Part shown: positions 1 through 9,743 of the stretch, in pieces | Layout of the letters: every line of letters begins with the position of its first letter | How positions within the stretch are numbered: position 1 is the first letter of the stretch | Source of the DNA: Agromyces soli | GTDB taxonomy: Bacteria; Actinomycetota; Actinomycetes; Actinomycetales; Microbacteriaceae | Direction of reading: 5' to 3' | DNA: 64,000 nt | Assembly (NCBI RefSeq): GCF_022811605.1 | Contig: NZ_CP094533.1 | Location: forward strand, 1,798,001-1,862,000 | Translations under genes and position numbers: made by a program | Notes under the pieces: generated by a model | Database searches by the model: none | What the model was told of the DNA's origin: nothing | The model's input: the letters and a program-made list of their open reading frames with translations, nothing else

Positions 1-2
1 AG

Positions 3-665
3 TCGACTCGCCCCGGCGCCGCGCGGGTCGAACCCGCGGAGGAGCTGCGCCGGGTCATCCCCGTCGTCACCGAGCTCGCCGCCCGCGGCCACCGGGTGAG
101 CGTCGACACGATGCGCGCCGCGACCGCGCAGGCCGCCGTCGCGGCCGGGGCCGAGCTCATCAACGACGTCTCCGCCGGCCTCGCCGACGAGGCCATGGCC
201 GAGATCGCCGCCGCGAGCGGCGCCCGCTACGTCGCGATGCACTGGCGCGGCCACTCCGACCGCATGGAGGGGCTCGCCGAGTACGACGACGTCGTGCGCG
301 AGGTGCGCGACGAGCTCGCCGCCCGGGTCGACGCCCTCGTCGCCGCGGGCGTCGCCCCCGAGCGGATCGTGCTCGACCCCGGGCTCGGCTTCGCCAAGCG
401 CGCGGAGCACAACTGGCAGCTGCTCGCCGGGCTCGGCGAGCTGCAGGCCCTCGGCTTCCCCGTGCTCGTCGGCGCGTCCCGCAAGCGCTTCCTCGGCGGG
501 CTGCTGCCCGAGGGCGCCCCGGTCGAGGAGCGGGACCTGCCCACCGCCGTCGTGAGCGTGCTCTCGGCGCAGGCCGGGGCCTGGGCGGTGCGCGTGCACG
601 ACGTCGCGGCGACCCGGCTCGCCCTCGACGTCCTCGGAGCATGGCAGCATGGAGCACGTGGTTGA
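3..665 (+). CDS. folP: Dihydropteroate synthase, 5'-truncated by the window edge
   Basis: Condenses p-aminobenzoate with hydroxymethyl-dihydropterin pyrophosphate in folate synthesis. The reading frame is already open at base 3 and starts with STRPGA, the pterin-binding loop of DHPS. NDVSAG, the DPGLGF motif and GASRKRF follow in the expected order, so only the N-terminal part (about 60 residues by family length) lies outside the window. The stop overlaps the folB start by 17 nt, so translation is probably coupled. It is the first gene of a folP-folB-folK-DUF3180 run typical of actinobacteria. Confidence 0.95.
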   Translation, partial: STRPGAARVEPAEELRRVIPVVTELAARGHRVSVDTMRAATAQAAVAAGAELINDVSAGLADEAMAEIAAASGARYVAMHWRGHSDRMEGLAEYDDVVREVRDELAARVDALVAAGVAPERIVLDPGLGFAKRAEHNWQLLAGLGELQALGFPVLVGASRKRFLGGLLPEGAPVEERDLPTAVVSVLSAQAGAWAVRVHDVAATRLALDVLGAWQHGARG

Positions 666-1038
666 CGCGCGCACCGGGGGAGACCGGATCACCCTGACCG
701 GGCTGCGCGTGTTCGCGCACCACGGCGTCTTCGACTTCGAGCGCGCCGACGGCCAGGAGTTCGTCATCGACGTGACCGTGCTCGTCGACCTCGCCGCAGC
801 GGCCCGCGGCGACGAGCTCGCGCGCACCGTGCACTACGGCGAGCTCGCCGAGGCCGTCGTGCACGGCGTCGAGCGCGACCCCGTCGACCTCATCGAGACC
901 GTCGCCGAGCGGGTCGCGCAGATCGCCCTCGGCTTCGAGGCGGCCGAGGCCGTCGAGGTGACGGTGCACAAGCCGCAGGCGCCCATCCGCGTGCCCTTCG
1001 ACGACGTCGCCGTCACCATCACGAGGAGCCGCGCGTGA
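649..1038 (+). CDS. folB: Dihydroneopterin aldolase
   Basis: Cleaves 7,8-dihydroneopterin to 6-hydroxymethyl-dihydropterin and glycolaldehyde. The 129-residue length is normal for the family. The motif LRVFAHHGVFDFER near residue 22 and the later VHYGELAE and LIETVAERVA segments are characteristic, as is the VTVHKPQAPI strand near the end. The ATG at 649 lies inside the end of folP, and the stop overlaps the GTG start of folK by 4 nt, so the three genes form one coupled unit. Confidence 0.95.
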   Translation: MEHVVDARTGGDRITLTGLRVFAHHGVFDFERADGQEFVIDVTVLVDLAAAARGDELARTVHYGELAEAVVHGVERDPVDLIETVAERVAQIALGFEAAEAVEVTVHKPQAPIRVPFDDVAVTITRSRA

Positions 1039-1520
1039 CCCGGGCCGTCATCGCCTTCGGCGCGAACCTCGGCGACCGCGAGGCGACCATCGCCCAGGCC
1101 GCCGCCGAGCTCGCCGACACCCCGGGCGTCGAGCTCGTCGCGGTCTCGCCCGTCTACGAGACGCCGGCCATCAAGCTCTCCGGCGTCGACCACGACGCCC
1201 CGGGCTACCTCAACGGCGTGCTGCTCGTCGAGACCGAGCTCGCCCCGCTCGCCCTCCTCGACGTGCTGCAGGGGCTCGAGCAGGCCCACGGGCGGGTGCG
1301 CGAGGAGCGCTGGGGCGACCGCACGCTCGACCTCGACCTCATCGACTACGGCGGTGCCCGGTTCGCCGACGCCCGGCTCGAACTGCCGCATCCGCGCGCC
1401 TGGCAGCGGGCCTTCGTGCTGCAGCCCTGGCTCGACGTCGACCCCGACGCGGTCGTCGCGGGCCGAGGCACGGTGGCCGAGCTCCGCGCCGCGGCCAGCG
1501 ACGAGGTGCGCCGCCGATGA
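1035..1520 (+). CDS. folK: 2-amino-4-hydroxy-6-hydroxymethyldihydropteridine diphosphokinase
   Basis: Transfers pyrophosphate from ATP to hydroxymethyl-dihydropterin, giving the folP substrate. FGANLGDRE at the N terminus, SPVYETPA, and the Mg-binding RWGDRTLDLDLIDYG followed by LPHPRAWQRAFVL are all present in 161 residues. It starts with GTG inside the folB stop (GTGA overlap) and its own stop overlaps the next start by 4 nt. Confidence 0.95.
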   Translation: MTRAVIAFGANLGDREATIAQAAAELADTPGVELVAVSPVYETPAIKLSGVDHDAPGYLNGVLLVETELAPLALLDVLQGLEQAHGRVREERWGDRTLDLDLIDYGGARFADARLELPHPRAWQRAFVLQPWLDVDPDAVVAGRGTVAELRAAASDEVRRR

Positions 1521-1981
1521 AGCGCACCCACGCCCCCGTGATCGTCGCGTTCGTGGCGCTCGGCCTCGTGCTCGGCTACCTCGGCGACCTCGCGATCGTC
1601 TCCGCGGGCGGCAACGCGCTCGTGCCGCCGGTCTCGCTGCCGATCACCCTCGTCGGCGTCGGCGCGGTCGTCGTCGCCCTCGCCTGGCCGATCCGCCGCG
1701 CGGTCAAGGGCACCGGGCGCCGGGTCGACCCGTTCCGCGCGATGCGCGTCGCCGTGCTCGCGAAGGCGTGCAGCCTGAGCGGCGCGCTCGTCGCCGGCCT
1801 CGGGCTCGGCATCACCCTCTTCCTGCTGAGCCGCACCGTGGTGCCCCAGGCGGGCACCGTCTGGCTCGCCGCGGCGACGGCGATCGGCGCCGTGCTGCTG
1901 CTCGCCGCCGGCCTCGTCGCCGAGCACTTCTGCACCCTTCCACCCGACGATCCCGAGGATGAAGAGCCCGCCCATGCCTGA
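1517..1981 (+). CDS. DUF3180 family membrane protein
   Basis: A 154-residue protein with four predicted membrane segments: residues about 8-30, 36-56, 75-100 and 110-130. Proteins of this family sit directly after folK in many actinobacteria, and the function is not known. It starts ATG at 1517 inside the folK stop (ATGA). The soluble tail is short and acidic (DDPEDEEPA). Assignment to DUF3180 rests on gene order, size and the membrane pattern. Confidence 0.8.
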   Translation: MKRTHAPVIVAFVALGLVLGYLGDLAIVSAGGNALVPPVSLPITLVGVGAVVVALAWPIRRAVKGTGRRVDPFRAMRVAVLAKACSLSGALVAGLGLGITLFLLSRTVVPQAGTVWLAAATAIGAVLLLAAGLVAEHFCTLPPDDPEDEEPAHA

Positions 1982-2570
1982 GCAGTCGGACCACCCTGAG
2001 CAGCCTGACCACACTGAGCAGCCTGACCACACTGAGCAGCCCGTCCACCCCGAGCAGCCCGCCCCCGAGCAGCCCGCCCCTGCTCAGCCCGCGCACCGCT
2101 TCACGCCCGATGCCGAATGGCGCCGCGTCTCGCCGAAGTACCTCGTCGTCGAGGTGATCGGCTCGATCATCACGACCGCGATCATCGTGGCCGCCCTGCT
2201 CGTCGCCTTCTCGCTCTGGGGACTCTGGTGGGCGCCGTGGGCCGCCGGCGCCGTCGCGCTCGTCGCGATCATCGCGATCGCCTTCGAGCCCCGCCGGGTG
2301 CGCTCGATCGGCTACCGCCTCCGCGAGGACGACCTGCTGTTCCGCCGCGGCATCATGTTCCATCGCCAGGTCGCGGTGCCCTACGGCCGCATGCAGCTCG
2401 TCGACATCACCCGCGGGCCCGTCGCCCGCGCGCTCGGCCTCGCCGAGCTGAAGTTCGTGACCGCCGCGGCCGCCACGGCGGTCACCGTCCCCGGCATCCC
2501 CGAGGCGGAGGCCGACCGGCTGCGCGACGAGCTCGTCGCGCTCGCCGAGTCCCGGCGGGCGGGCCTGTGA
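1974..2570 (+). CDS. PH-domain (bPH2/DUF304) membrane protein, YdbS-like
   Basis: A 198-residue protein. An extended N-terminal tail of imperfect EQPDHT repeats (about residues 3-38) is followed by two membrane helices (about 55-100). The bPH2 fold then follows, with YRLREDDLLFRRGI and the PYGRMQLVDITRGPVARALGL signature. ATG 1974 is preferred over ATG 1959, which has GAGG directly against it and no spacing. The gene overlaps the preceding stop by 8 nt, and its stop TGA overlaps the GTG of the next gene. YdbS/YdbT pairs like this one are common in Gram-positives, and their role is not established. Confidence 0.85.
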   Translation: MPEQSDHPEQPDHTEQPDHTEQPVHPEQPAPEQPAPAQPAHRFTPDAEWRRVSPKYLVVEVIGSIITTAIIVAALLVAFSLWGLWWAPWAAGAVALVAIIAIAFEPRRVRSIGYRLREDDLLFRRGIMFHRQVAVPYGRMQLVDITRGPVARALGLAELKFVTAAAATAVTVPGIPEAEADRLRDELVALAESRRAGL

Positions 2571-4255
2571 GCGGAGCCGCCCCCGCGAAGCCCGTCGTCG
2601 ACCTCGCCGACGGCGAGTGGCACCGGCTGCACCCGGCGAGCCCGCTGCTGCGCGGCGGCCTGGTGTTCATCGCGATCGCGGGCTTCGTGATCGCGAACCT
2701 GCGCGAGCGGGTCGTCGAGTTCTTCCTCGTGATCTTCGCCCCCGGCCAGCTCGACGACGGCTTCGGCGAGTGGAGCGACGAGAACGACTGGGGCCGGGAC
2801 CCGATCGGCGGCATCGTCGCGAACAACCTCGTCGGCTGGGCGCTGCTCGGCGTGCTGCTCGTCGTCGTGCTCGTGATCGCCGGGTTCTGGCTGTCCTGGC
2901 GGATGCACACCTTCCGCATCACGCCCGAGGCGGTCGAGGTGCGCAGCGGCATCCTGTTCCGCTCGCACCGCAGCGCCAGGCTCGACCGCATCCAGGGCAT
3001 CAACATCACCCGCCCGGTGTTCGCCCGCCTGTTCGGCGCCGCGAAGCTCGAGGTGCAGGTGGCCGGCCAGTCGGGCAACATGCAGCTCGCCTACCTCGGC
3101 TCCTCGCTCACCGACGGCCTGCGCCGCGACATCCTGCGCCTCGCCTCCGGGGCGCGGGCGACGAAGAACGGCCCGGCTCCGGCCGTCGCGCTGCCGACGG
3201 TCGCGAGCGGCGAGGCGGTCACCGTCCCCGGCATCCCCGAGCCGCTGCCGGGCGCCGCGCCGTCCGCCGAGCCGCCCACGATCGGCTCGCGCGCGGGCGC
3301 GATCGTCGGCCAGCGGGTCGACGAGTTCCTGGCCCCCGAGCTCGATCCCGAGCTCGCCCCGCCGGAGTCGGTCGTGCACATCCCCGTCGGGCGCATCGTC
3401 GGCTCGACGCTGCTCGGCGGCGCCGCGCTGTGGATGCTCGCGCTCGCCGGCATCGTGGTGGCGGGCATCGTCAGCCGGCAGCTCTGGATGCTGTTCACTT
3501 TCGTCCCGGCCGCGATCGGCATCGTGAGCTACCTCTGGTCGCGCATCACGAAGTCGCTGCGCTACTCGATCGCGGGCACGCCCGACGGCGTGCGGGTCGG
3601 CTACGGCCTGCTGTCGACGGCGAACCACACCCTCCCGCCCGGCCGCATCCACGCGGTCGAGGCGACGCAGTGGATCTTCTGGCGCCCCTTCGGTTGGTGG
3701 TCGGTGCGCATCAACGTCGCCGGCCAGTCCGTGACGAACGGCTCGGAGGCGGCGCAGCGCACGCAGGTGCTGCCCGTCGGCACCGCCGAGGACGTGCAGC
3801 GCGTCATCGCCCTGCTGCTGCCCGAGGCGGCCGAGGGCGGGCCCGTCGCCGCGCAGATCGGCAGCGGGCTCACCGGGCGCGCCGGACGTGAGGGCGACCG
3901 CTTCTCGGCGACGCCGAAGCGGGGCGCCTGGCTGCACCCCTTCTCGTGGCGGCGCATCGGCTGGTCGGTGTCCGACGGCATCGCCCTGCTGCGGCGCGGC
4001 TCGCTCGTGCGGCGGCTCGTGCTCGTGCCGCTCGCGCGGATGCAGTCGGTGGCCCTCTCCGCCGGGCCGGTGCGACGGGGGCTCGGGCTCGCCGAGCTCC
4101 GCCTGCACACCGTCGTCGGCCCCGTCGTGCCGAGCCTGCCCGTCATCGAGCGCGAGGCCGGCGAGGCGCTCTTCGCGCACCTCGCCGACGAGGCGGTCGA
4201 GCGCGCGAACGAGGACCGCTCGCAGCACTGGGGCCGGGAGACGGCGGATGCCTGA
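2567..4255 (+). CDS. PH-domain (bPH2/DUF304) membrane protein, YdbT-like
   Basis: About 562 residues from GTG 2567, which overlaps the preceding stop as GTGA. The open frame extends upstream, but that part is a shadow of the YdbS-like gene. Two membrane helices near the N terminus precede a first bPH2 unit (VRSGILFRSHRSARLDRIQGINITRP). A second pair of helices and a second unit (LPPGRIHAVEATQWI) follow, and a third, shorter unit lies near the end (LVPLARMQSVALSAGPVRRGLGL). The repeated PH units match the YdbT architecture. It is probably made together with the YdbS-like protein as a membrane complex, which is inference. Confidence 0.85.
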   Translation: MSGAAPAKPVVDLADGEWHRLHPASPLLRGGLVFIAIAGFVIANLRERVVEFFLVIFAPGQLDDGFGEWSDENDWGRDPIGGIVANNLVGWALLGVLLVVVLVIAGFWLSWRMHTFRITPEAVEVRSGILFRSHRSARLDRIQGINITRPVFARLFGAAKLEVQVAGQSGNMQLAYLGSSLTDGLRRDILRLASGARATKNGPAPAVALPTVASGEAVTVPGIPEPLPGAAPSAEPPTIGSRAGAIVGQRVDEFLAPELDPELAPPESVVHIPVGRIVGSTLLGGAALWMLALAGIVVAGIVSRQLWMLFTFVPAAIGIVSYLWSRITKSLRYSIAGTPDGVRVGYGLLSTANHTLPPGRIHAVEATQWIFWRPFGWWSVRINVAGQSVTNGSEAAQRTQVLPVGTAEDVQRVIALLLPEAAEGGPVAAQIGSGLTGRAGREGDRFSATPKRGAWLHPFSWRRIGWSVSDGIALLRRGSLVRRLVLVPLARMQSVALSAGPVRRGLGLAELRLHTVVGPVVPSLPVIEREAGEALFAHLADEAVERANEDRSQHWGRETADA

Positions 4256-5006
4256 GCGCGCCGGGCGACTCGGGGTCGGCACCGTCGGGGCCGGCCGGGT
4301 CGGCGCCGTGCTGGCCGCCGCACTCGGCGGGGCGGGGCACGCCCTCACCGGTGTGACCGCCGTCTCCGACTCGAGCCGGGACCGCGCCGACGCGATGCTG
4401 CCCGGCGTCCCCGTGCTGACCACCCCCGAAGTCGTCCGTCGCAGCGAGCTCGTGCTGCTCGCCGTGCCGGCCGCCGAGCTGCCCGCCCTCGTCGACGGCC
4501 TCGCCGCGACGGGCGACTGGCAGCCGGGGCAGCTCGTGCTGCACACGGCCGCCGAGTACGGCGCCGGGGTGCTCGATCCCGCCCGTCGGGCCGGTGCCAT
4601 CCCGCTCGCCGTGCACCCGGTGATGAGCTTCACCGGCACGAGCATCGACCTCGCCCGGCTCGCGGGGGCGTGGTTCGCCGTCACCGCGCCCGCGCCCGTG
4701 CTGCCGATCGCGCAGGCGCTCGTCGTGGAGATGGGCGGCGAACCGTTCGTCGTCGAGGAGTCGGCGCGCCCGGCCTACGCCGAGGCGATCGACACGGCGG
4801 TCTCGTTCTCCTCGGCGATCGTCGACCAGGCGAGCGGCATCCTCGGCGGGCTCGGCGTGAGCCGCCCGGGCGCCGTGCTCGCCCCGCTCGTGCGCAGCGC
4901 GGTCGAGAACGCCCTGGCCCGGCACGACGAGGGACCGGGGCTCGACGGGCCGGCCGCCCTCGGCGAGCCCGGCGAGCACGACGATCCCCCTGGAGGACCC
5001 TGGTGA
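4248..5006 (+). CDS. DUF2520 / Rossmann-like domain protein
   Basis: A 252-residue protein starting ATG 4248 inside the end of the preceding gene. The N terminus carries a dinucleotide-binding loop (GVGTVGAGRVGAVLAAAL). A DUF2520-like C-terminal half has HPVMSFTG and FVVEESARPAYAEA, resembling ketopantoate-reductase-like or pyrroline-carboxylate-reductase-like folds. Genes of this type lie just before panC in many actinobacteria, which suggests a link to pantothenate or CoA synthesis, but the reaction is unproven. The stop overlaps the panC GTG start by 4 nt. Confidence 0.85.
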   Translation: MPERAGRLGVGTVGAGRVGAVLAAALGGAGHALTGVTAVSDSSRDRADAMLPGVPVLTTPEVVRRSELVLLAVPAAELPALVDGLAATGDWQPGQLVLHTAAEYGAGVLDPARRAGAIPLAVHPVMSFTGTSIDLARLAGAWFAVTAPAPVLPIAQALVVEMGGEPFVVEESARPAYAEAIDTAVSFSSAIVDQASGILGGLGVSRPGAVLAPLVRSAVENALARHDEGPGLDGPAALGEPGEHDDPPGGPW

Positions 5007-5899
5007 ACGATACGACGCCCGCCGATCCGCCCGCCGACTCGCCCGCCGACCCGCCCGCCGTCGTCGGCACGATCGCCGAGCTCCGGGCCCGCGTGGCCGA
5101 GGCGCGGGCCGGCGGGGCATCCGTCGCCTTCGTCCCGACCATGGGCGCCCTGCACGACGGCCATCTCGCGCTCGTCGCGCGCGCCCGCGAGCTCGCCGAG
5201 CTCGTCGTCGTCTCGATCTTCGTGAACCCGCTGCAGTTCGGGCCGAACGAGGACCTCGAACGCTACCCGCGCACCCTCGACGCCGACGTCGCCGCGCTCC
5301 GCGGCACCGGGACGGCGCTCGTGTTCGCCCCCGCCGTCGACGAGATGTATCCCCACGGCCCGACGCAGACGCGCATCGTCGCGGGCGAGGTCGGCGGGCT
5401 CTACGAGGGCGCCTCCCGGCCGGGGCACTTCGACGGCATGCTCACGGTCGTCGCGAAGCTCTACCACATCGTGCAGCCCGACGTCGCCGTGTTCGGCCAG
5501 AAGGACGCCCAGCAGGTGCACCTCGTGCGCCGCATGGTCCGCGAACTCGACTTCCCCCTCGACATCGAGGTCGTCGAGACGGTGCGCGAGGCCGACGGAC
5601 TCGCGCTCTCCAGCCGCAACCGCTTCCTCGGCGAGCCGGAGCGCCGCACGGCGCTCGTGCTGTCCGAGGCGCTCGCCGCGGCCGCCGCCGCGGCGCCGCA
5701 GGGCGCCCAGGAGGCGCTCGCCGAAGCGGTCGCCGCCTTCGGCGATCACGACGGCGCCGAGCTCGACTACTTCGTCATCGTCGACCCCGACACCTTCCTG
5801 CCCGTGGCCGACGACGCGGCAGGTCCCGCCCTCGCGCTCGTCGCCGCTCGGGTCGGCGCGACCCGGCTGATCGACAACCGGCGCGTCGTGCTCGGCTGA
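5003..5899 (+). CDS. panC: Pantothenate synthetase
   Basis: Joins pantoate and beta-alanine with ATP. About 298 residues from GTG 5003 (GTGA overlap with the preceding stop). After a short Pro/Asp-rich N terminus the adenylation signature PTMGALHDGHLALV contains the HxGH motif. FVNPLQFGPNEDLERYPR, VAVFGQKDAQQ and SSRNRFL follow, all diagnostic. The longer open frame upstream is in another gene's territory. This is the last gene of the coupled fol-pan run. Confidence 0.97.
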   Translation: MNDTTPADPPADSPADPPAVVGTIAELRARVAEARAGGASVAFVPTMGALHDGHLALVARARELAELVVVSIFVNPLQFGPNEDLERYPRTLDADVAALRGTGTALVFAPAVDEMYPHGPTQTRIVAGEVGGLYEGASRPGHFDGMLTVVAKLYHIVQPDVAVFGQKDAQQVHLVRRMVRELDFPLDIEVVETVREADGLALSSRNRFLGEPERRTALVLSEALAAAAAAAPQGAQEALAEAVAAFGDHDGAELDYFVIVDPDTFLPVADDAAGPALALVAARVGATRLIDNRRVVLG

Positions 5900-5969
5900 C
5901 CGCAAGTAGGCTGGTGGTCGCACGATTCCGAGCGCGCACCGCGATCCGCGAGAACCACGAGAGAGAAGC

Positions 5970-7487
<1,518 letters not shown>

Positions 7488-7489
7488 CG

Positions 7490-7624
7490 ATGAGCGCCGA
7501 TCGCCCCGACCGGGACCCCGAGCGTCCGTCGAACTCGCGGATCATGATCTGGGTCGTGGTCGGGGCGATCGCGCTCTACTTCATCGGCTCCGGCGTCTGG
7601 GGCCTGCTGACGAACGGCGGCTGA
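7490..7624 (+). CDS. Small single-pass membrane protein
   Basis: 44 residues starting 2 nt after the lysS stop. A charged N terminus (DRPDRDPERPSNS) is followed by one membrane helix (about residues 19-39) and a short tail. The close spacing and clean frame support a real gene translated with lysS. I do not recognise a family. Confidence 0.6.
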   Translation: MSADRPDRDPERPSNSRIMIWVVVGAIALYFIGSGVWGLLTNGG

Positions 7625-7640
7625 GCTCATACCGGTCCGC

Positions 7641-7678
7641 TGAGCCCGCCCTGGTTCGCTGAGCCCGCCCTGGTTCGC
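7641..7678 (+). repeat. Two tandem copies of a 19-bp unit
   Basis: The unit TGAGCCCGCCCTGGTTCGC occurs at 7641-7659 and 7660-7678 without a mismatch. A diverged start of a third copy (TGAGC) runs directly into the hairpin at 7672. Confidence 0.85.
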
Positions 7679-7724
7679 TGAGCTTGTCGAAGCGACTCAT
7701 TCCCTTCGACGGGCTCAGGGAACC
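7672..7724. repeat. REP-like inverted repeat, possible bidirectional terminator
   Basis: The left arm 7672-7692 (GGTTCGCTGAGCTTGTCGAAG) and the right arm 7704-7724 pair over 21 positions with three mismatches around an 11-nt loop. Words of the type GCTGAGCTTGTCGAAG are dispersed intergenic repeats in Microbacteriaceae from general knowledge. A single copy is seen in this window. It could end lysS transcription. Confidence 0.7.
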
Positions 7725-7751
7725 ACCCTCGCCCATGGAATCCCAAAGCGC

Positions 7752-7780
7752 TTGACGCAAGCCCGGATGTGACCTAGGTT
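7752..7780 (+). promoter_or_regulatory. Strong sigma-70-type promoter, leaderless
   Basis: -35 TTGACG at 7752-7757, a 17-nt spacer and -10 TAGGTT at 7775-7780. Only 6 nt separate the -10 from the ATG at 7787, so transcription should begin at or next to the start codon. Confidence 0.75.
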
Positions 7781-7786
7781 CGGGCT

Positions 7787-8662
7787 ATGTCAGGACGCAC
7801 AGTGGGATCCCGCAGCACGTTTGCACCTCGTGCGAAACGAGCCATCGCCCTCCTAGCCGCCTCCGGGGCGGCGCTCCTTGCGCTCGCTGCACCTCCTGTT
7901 GCCGCGAGCGCAGAGACCGCGCCATCGGTTGAGAGTGCAGAAGCGGCAGCTCGCGTCGCTGCATACCAACGGGCGAACCCAGCCCCGGTTCCTCCAGCGA
8001 TGACCGATCTGTCGGCACCTGATGCGAGTGCCGCAGAACTGGTTGCCGCCGATGCGTTCGGGAAAGCGATGCAACGTTATTGGCGGGACTTCCCCTGGGA
8101 AGCGGGAGCCGCTCAATGGGGATGCGAGATCTTTGACCTGATCCTCGAGTACAACGAGGCGACCCCGGAGTGGAAAGTCGGCTTTCCGAGTGTGCAGTTC
8201 GGTGCGAGCTGCGACGACCCCTCGTTCATGCTGACGGTGCACCAGATCACGAGCCTCAACACGGCTGCGCTCGAGCGCTTCCCCGCCGAAGGCCCGGAGT
8301 CTGAGGCGGCCGAGCCATCAGCGGCTGGTGAGATCGGTCCGCTCGCGGAACGCTGCGGAGTGGTCATCGGCGGAGGAAGCCACTGCCTCAATGTTGCAGC
8401 CGGCGTTCAGTCAGGGAGTTATAAGTGGCTCGGTACGACCATGCATGGGCGACTTCGACTCGGCACCGCGAGCGTCGTGTACCCGAGCTGCAACGCGGCG
8501 AGCACGCTCAAGACCGGTCCGGTGTACACCTACTCGACCAACACGTTGCGCAGCATCGGGTCTACCTACGCGATGAGTGCCAACTGGTTCCTCGCGTTCG
8601 ACCAGGCGACGAGCAGCGGGTCAGTTACCGGCGAGCGGAGCAGGATCTGCGTCGCCGGATGA
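7787..8662 (+). CDS. Secreted protein of unknown function
   Basis: 291 residues. A basic N terminus and hydrophobic core (residues about 20-37) end in AASAETAP, a normal Sec signal peptide with likely cleavage after ASA. The mature part has cysteines in two groups: CEIF and CDDP, then a C-terminal domain with CGVVIGGGSHCLNVAAG, YPSCN and RICVAG. This arrangement suggests disulfide bonds outside the cell. Codon use is far less GC-biased than in neighbouring genes, which hints at recent acquisition. The gene has its own promoter and converges on the peptidase gene with 1 nt between stops. I do not recognise the family. Confidence 0.75.
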   Translation: MSGRTVGSRSTFAPRAKRAIALLAASGAALLALAAPPVAASAETAPSVESAEAAARVAAYQRANPAPVPPAMTDLSAPDASAAELVAADAFGKAMQRYWRDFPWEAGAAQWGCEIFDLILEYNEATPEWKVGFPSVQFGASCDDPSFMLTVHQITSLNTAALERFPAEGPESEAAEPSAAGEIGPLAERCGVVIGGGSHCLNVAAGVQSGSYKWLGTTMHGRLRLGTASVVYPSCNAASTLKTGPVYTYSTNTLRSIGSTYAMSANWFLAFDQATSSGSVTGERSRICVAG

Positions 8663-8663
8663 T

Positions 8664-9743
8664 TCAGCCCCGGTCGACGAAGACGACGCCGCGGTAGCCG
8701 GCCTCGCCCCAGGCGACCATGCGGTCGAGGTCGGCGTGGGCGATCGGCAGCTCGTGGGTGTCGACCCAGCTCTCGCCGAGCTCGGAGCTGATCCACGGGT
8801 CCTCGATCACGACGACCTCGTCGTCGGCCGCGTGGGCGAGGACCCAGTGCGGGCCGGTCTCGCCGTGCATCGGCGCCTCGTCGATGAGGAGGAGCGCGAG
8901 CTCGCCGCCCGCGATGCGGCGGGCGATCTCGGCGACGGCGACGCGCTCGCGCACGACGGGCACGCCGACGGCGTCGGCCTGGCGCTGCGACTCCGACTGC
9001 AGCTCGGCGCGGAAGTCGCGCTCGAATCCGGAGTACGCCTCGATCAGCACCGGCCCGTCGTGGTCGAGGTGCACCTCGACGCGACGATCCGGCGGCAGGG
9101 TCTCGCGCATGACGACACCGAGCCCCACCGGTTCGATCGCGGGGTAGTTGCTCGCCCGCCGCCAGAAGGCGAGCTCGAGGTCGCGGTCCGCGACCGACGG
9201 CTCGGGCGTCGCGTCGGCGGCGAAGCCGCCGGCTCCGGCGACCTCCGCCGCGAGCAGCCCGGTCACCGCGCCGCAGGTGTACATCGTGGTCTGCGCGTAG
9301 TACGGCGCCTCGGCGTGCGGCAGCTCGCGCAGCCAGCGCACGTAGCCGCGGCTGCCGAGGGTGCCGGCCGCGGAGGGGTGCGGAGCCCGCAGTTCGGTGA
9401 AGCCGCGTTCCCCGGCGAAGGCGGGCAGCTCCTGCCCTGCGGGCACCTCCCACTTCACCGCGGCGTCGCCGTTCGCGATGGCGCGGTCGAGGAGCTCGTC
9501 GACGAGCCCGGCGGCGGCCGGGGCATCCGCCTCGCTCCGCCACCACACGTCGACGATCTTCACCGCCGCGGTCGCGCCGCGGCGTGAGCTCAGCACTGCG
9601 GCGACGGCGGCGCCGTCGCCGTCGCGGGCGACGTCGAGCCGCGGGGCGTACGCCTCGCGGGGCAGCTCCCAGCGCGCCGCGCGGGCGGTCCCGAGCGCAG
9701 TGCGCAGCTCGTCGTCGAGCCTGGGGGAGAGGGTGGTGGTCAT
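8664..9743 (-). CDS. GNAT-like plus C39-like cysteine peptidase
   Basis: 359 residues. Residues about 30-140 resemble an acetyltransferase-type domain. Residues about 145-359 look like a papain-fold C39-like peptidase: YYAQTTMYTCGAVTGLL with Q151 and nucleophile C157, GPHWVLAHA with H299, and VVIEDPW with D315. No signal peptide or membrane segment is seen, so it is cytoplasmic, unlike C39 domains fused to bacteriocin exporters. It is the last gene of a peptide-import operon, and its start overlaps the ATPase stop by 4 nt. A role in cutting or modifying imported peptides is inferred from this context. Confidence 0.7.
   Translation of the reverse strand: MTTTLSPRLDDELRTALGTARAARWELPREAYAPRLDVARDGDGAAVAAVLSSRRGATAAVKIVDVWWRSEADAPAAAGLVDELLDRAIANGDAAVKWEVPAGQELPAFAGERGFTELRAPHPSAAGTLGSRGYVRWLRELPHAEAPYYAQTTMYTCGAVTGLLAAEVAGAGGFAADATPEPSVADRDLELAFWRRASNYPAIEPVGLGVVMRETLPPDRRVEVHLDHDGPVLIEAYSGFERDFRAELQSESQRQADAVGVPVVRERVAVAEIARRIAGGELALLLIDEAPMHGETGPHWVLAHAADDEVVVIEDPWISSELGESWVDTHELPIAHADLDRMVAWGEAGYRGVVFVDRG

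Noticed and set aside
2381-4684. 767-residue open frame on the minus strand across the PH-domain and DUF2520 genes
   Set aside because: It is the antisense shadow of GC-biased codons; its product is low-complexity Arg/Asp/Glu/Gly without domains, and the plus strand carries recognised proteins.
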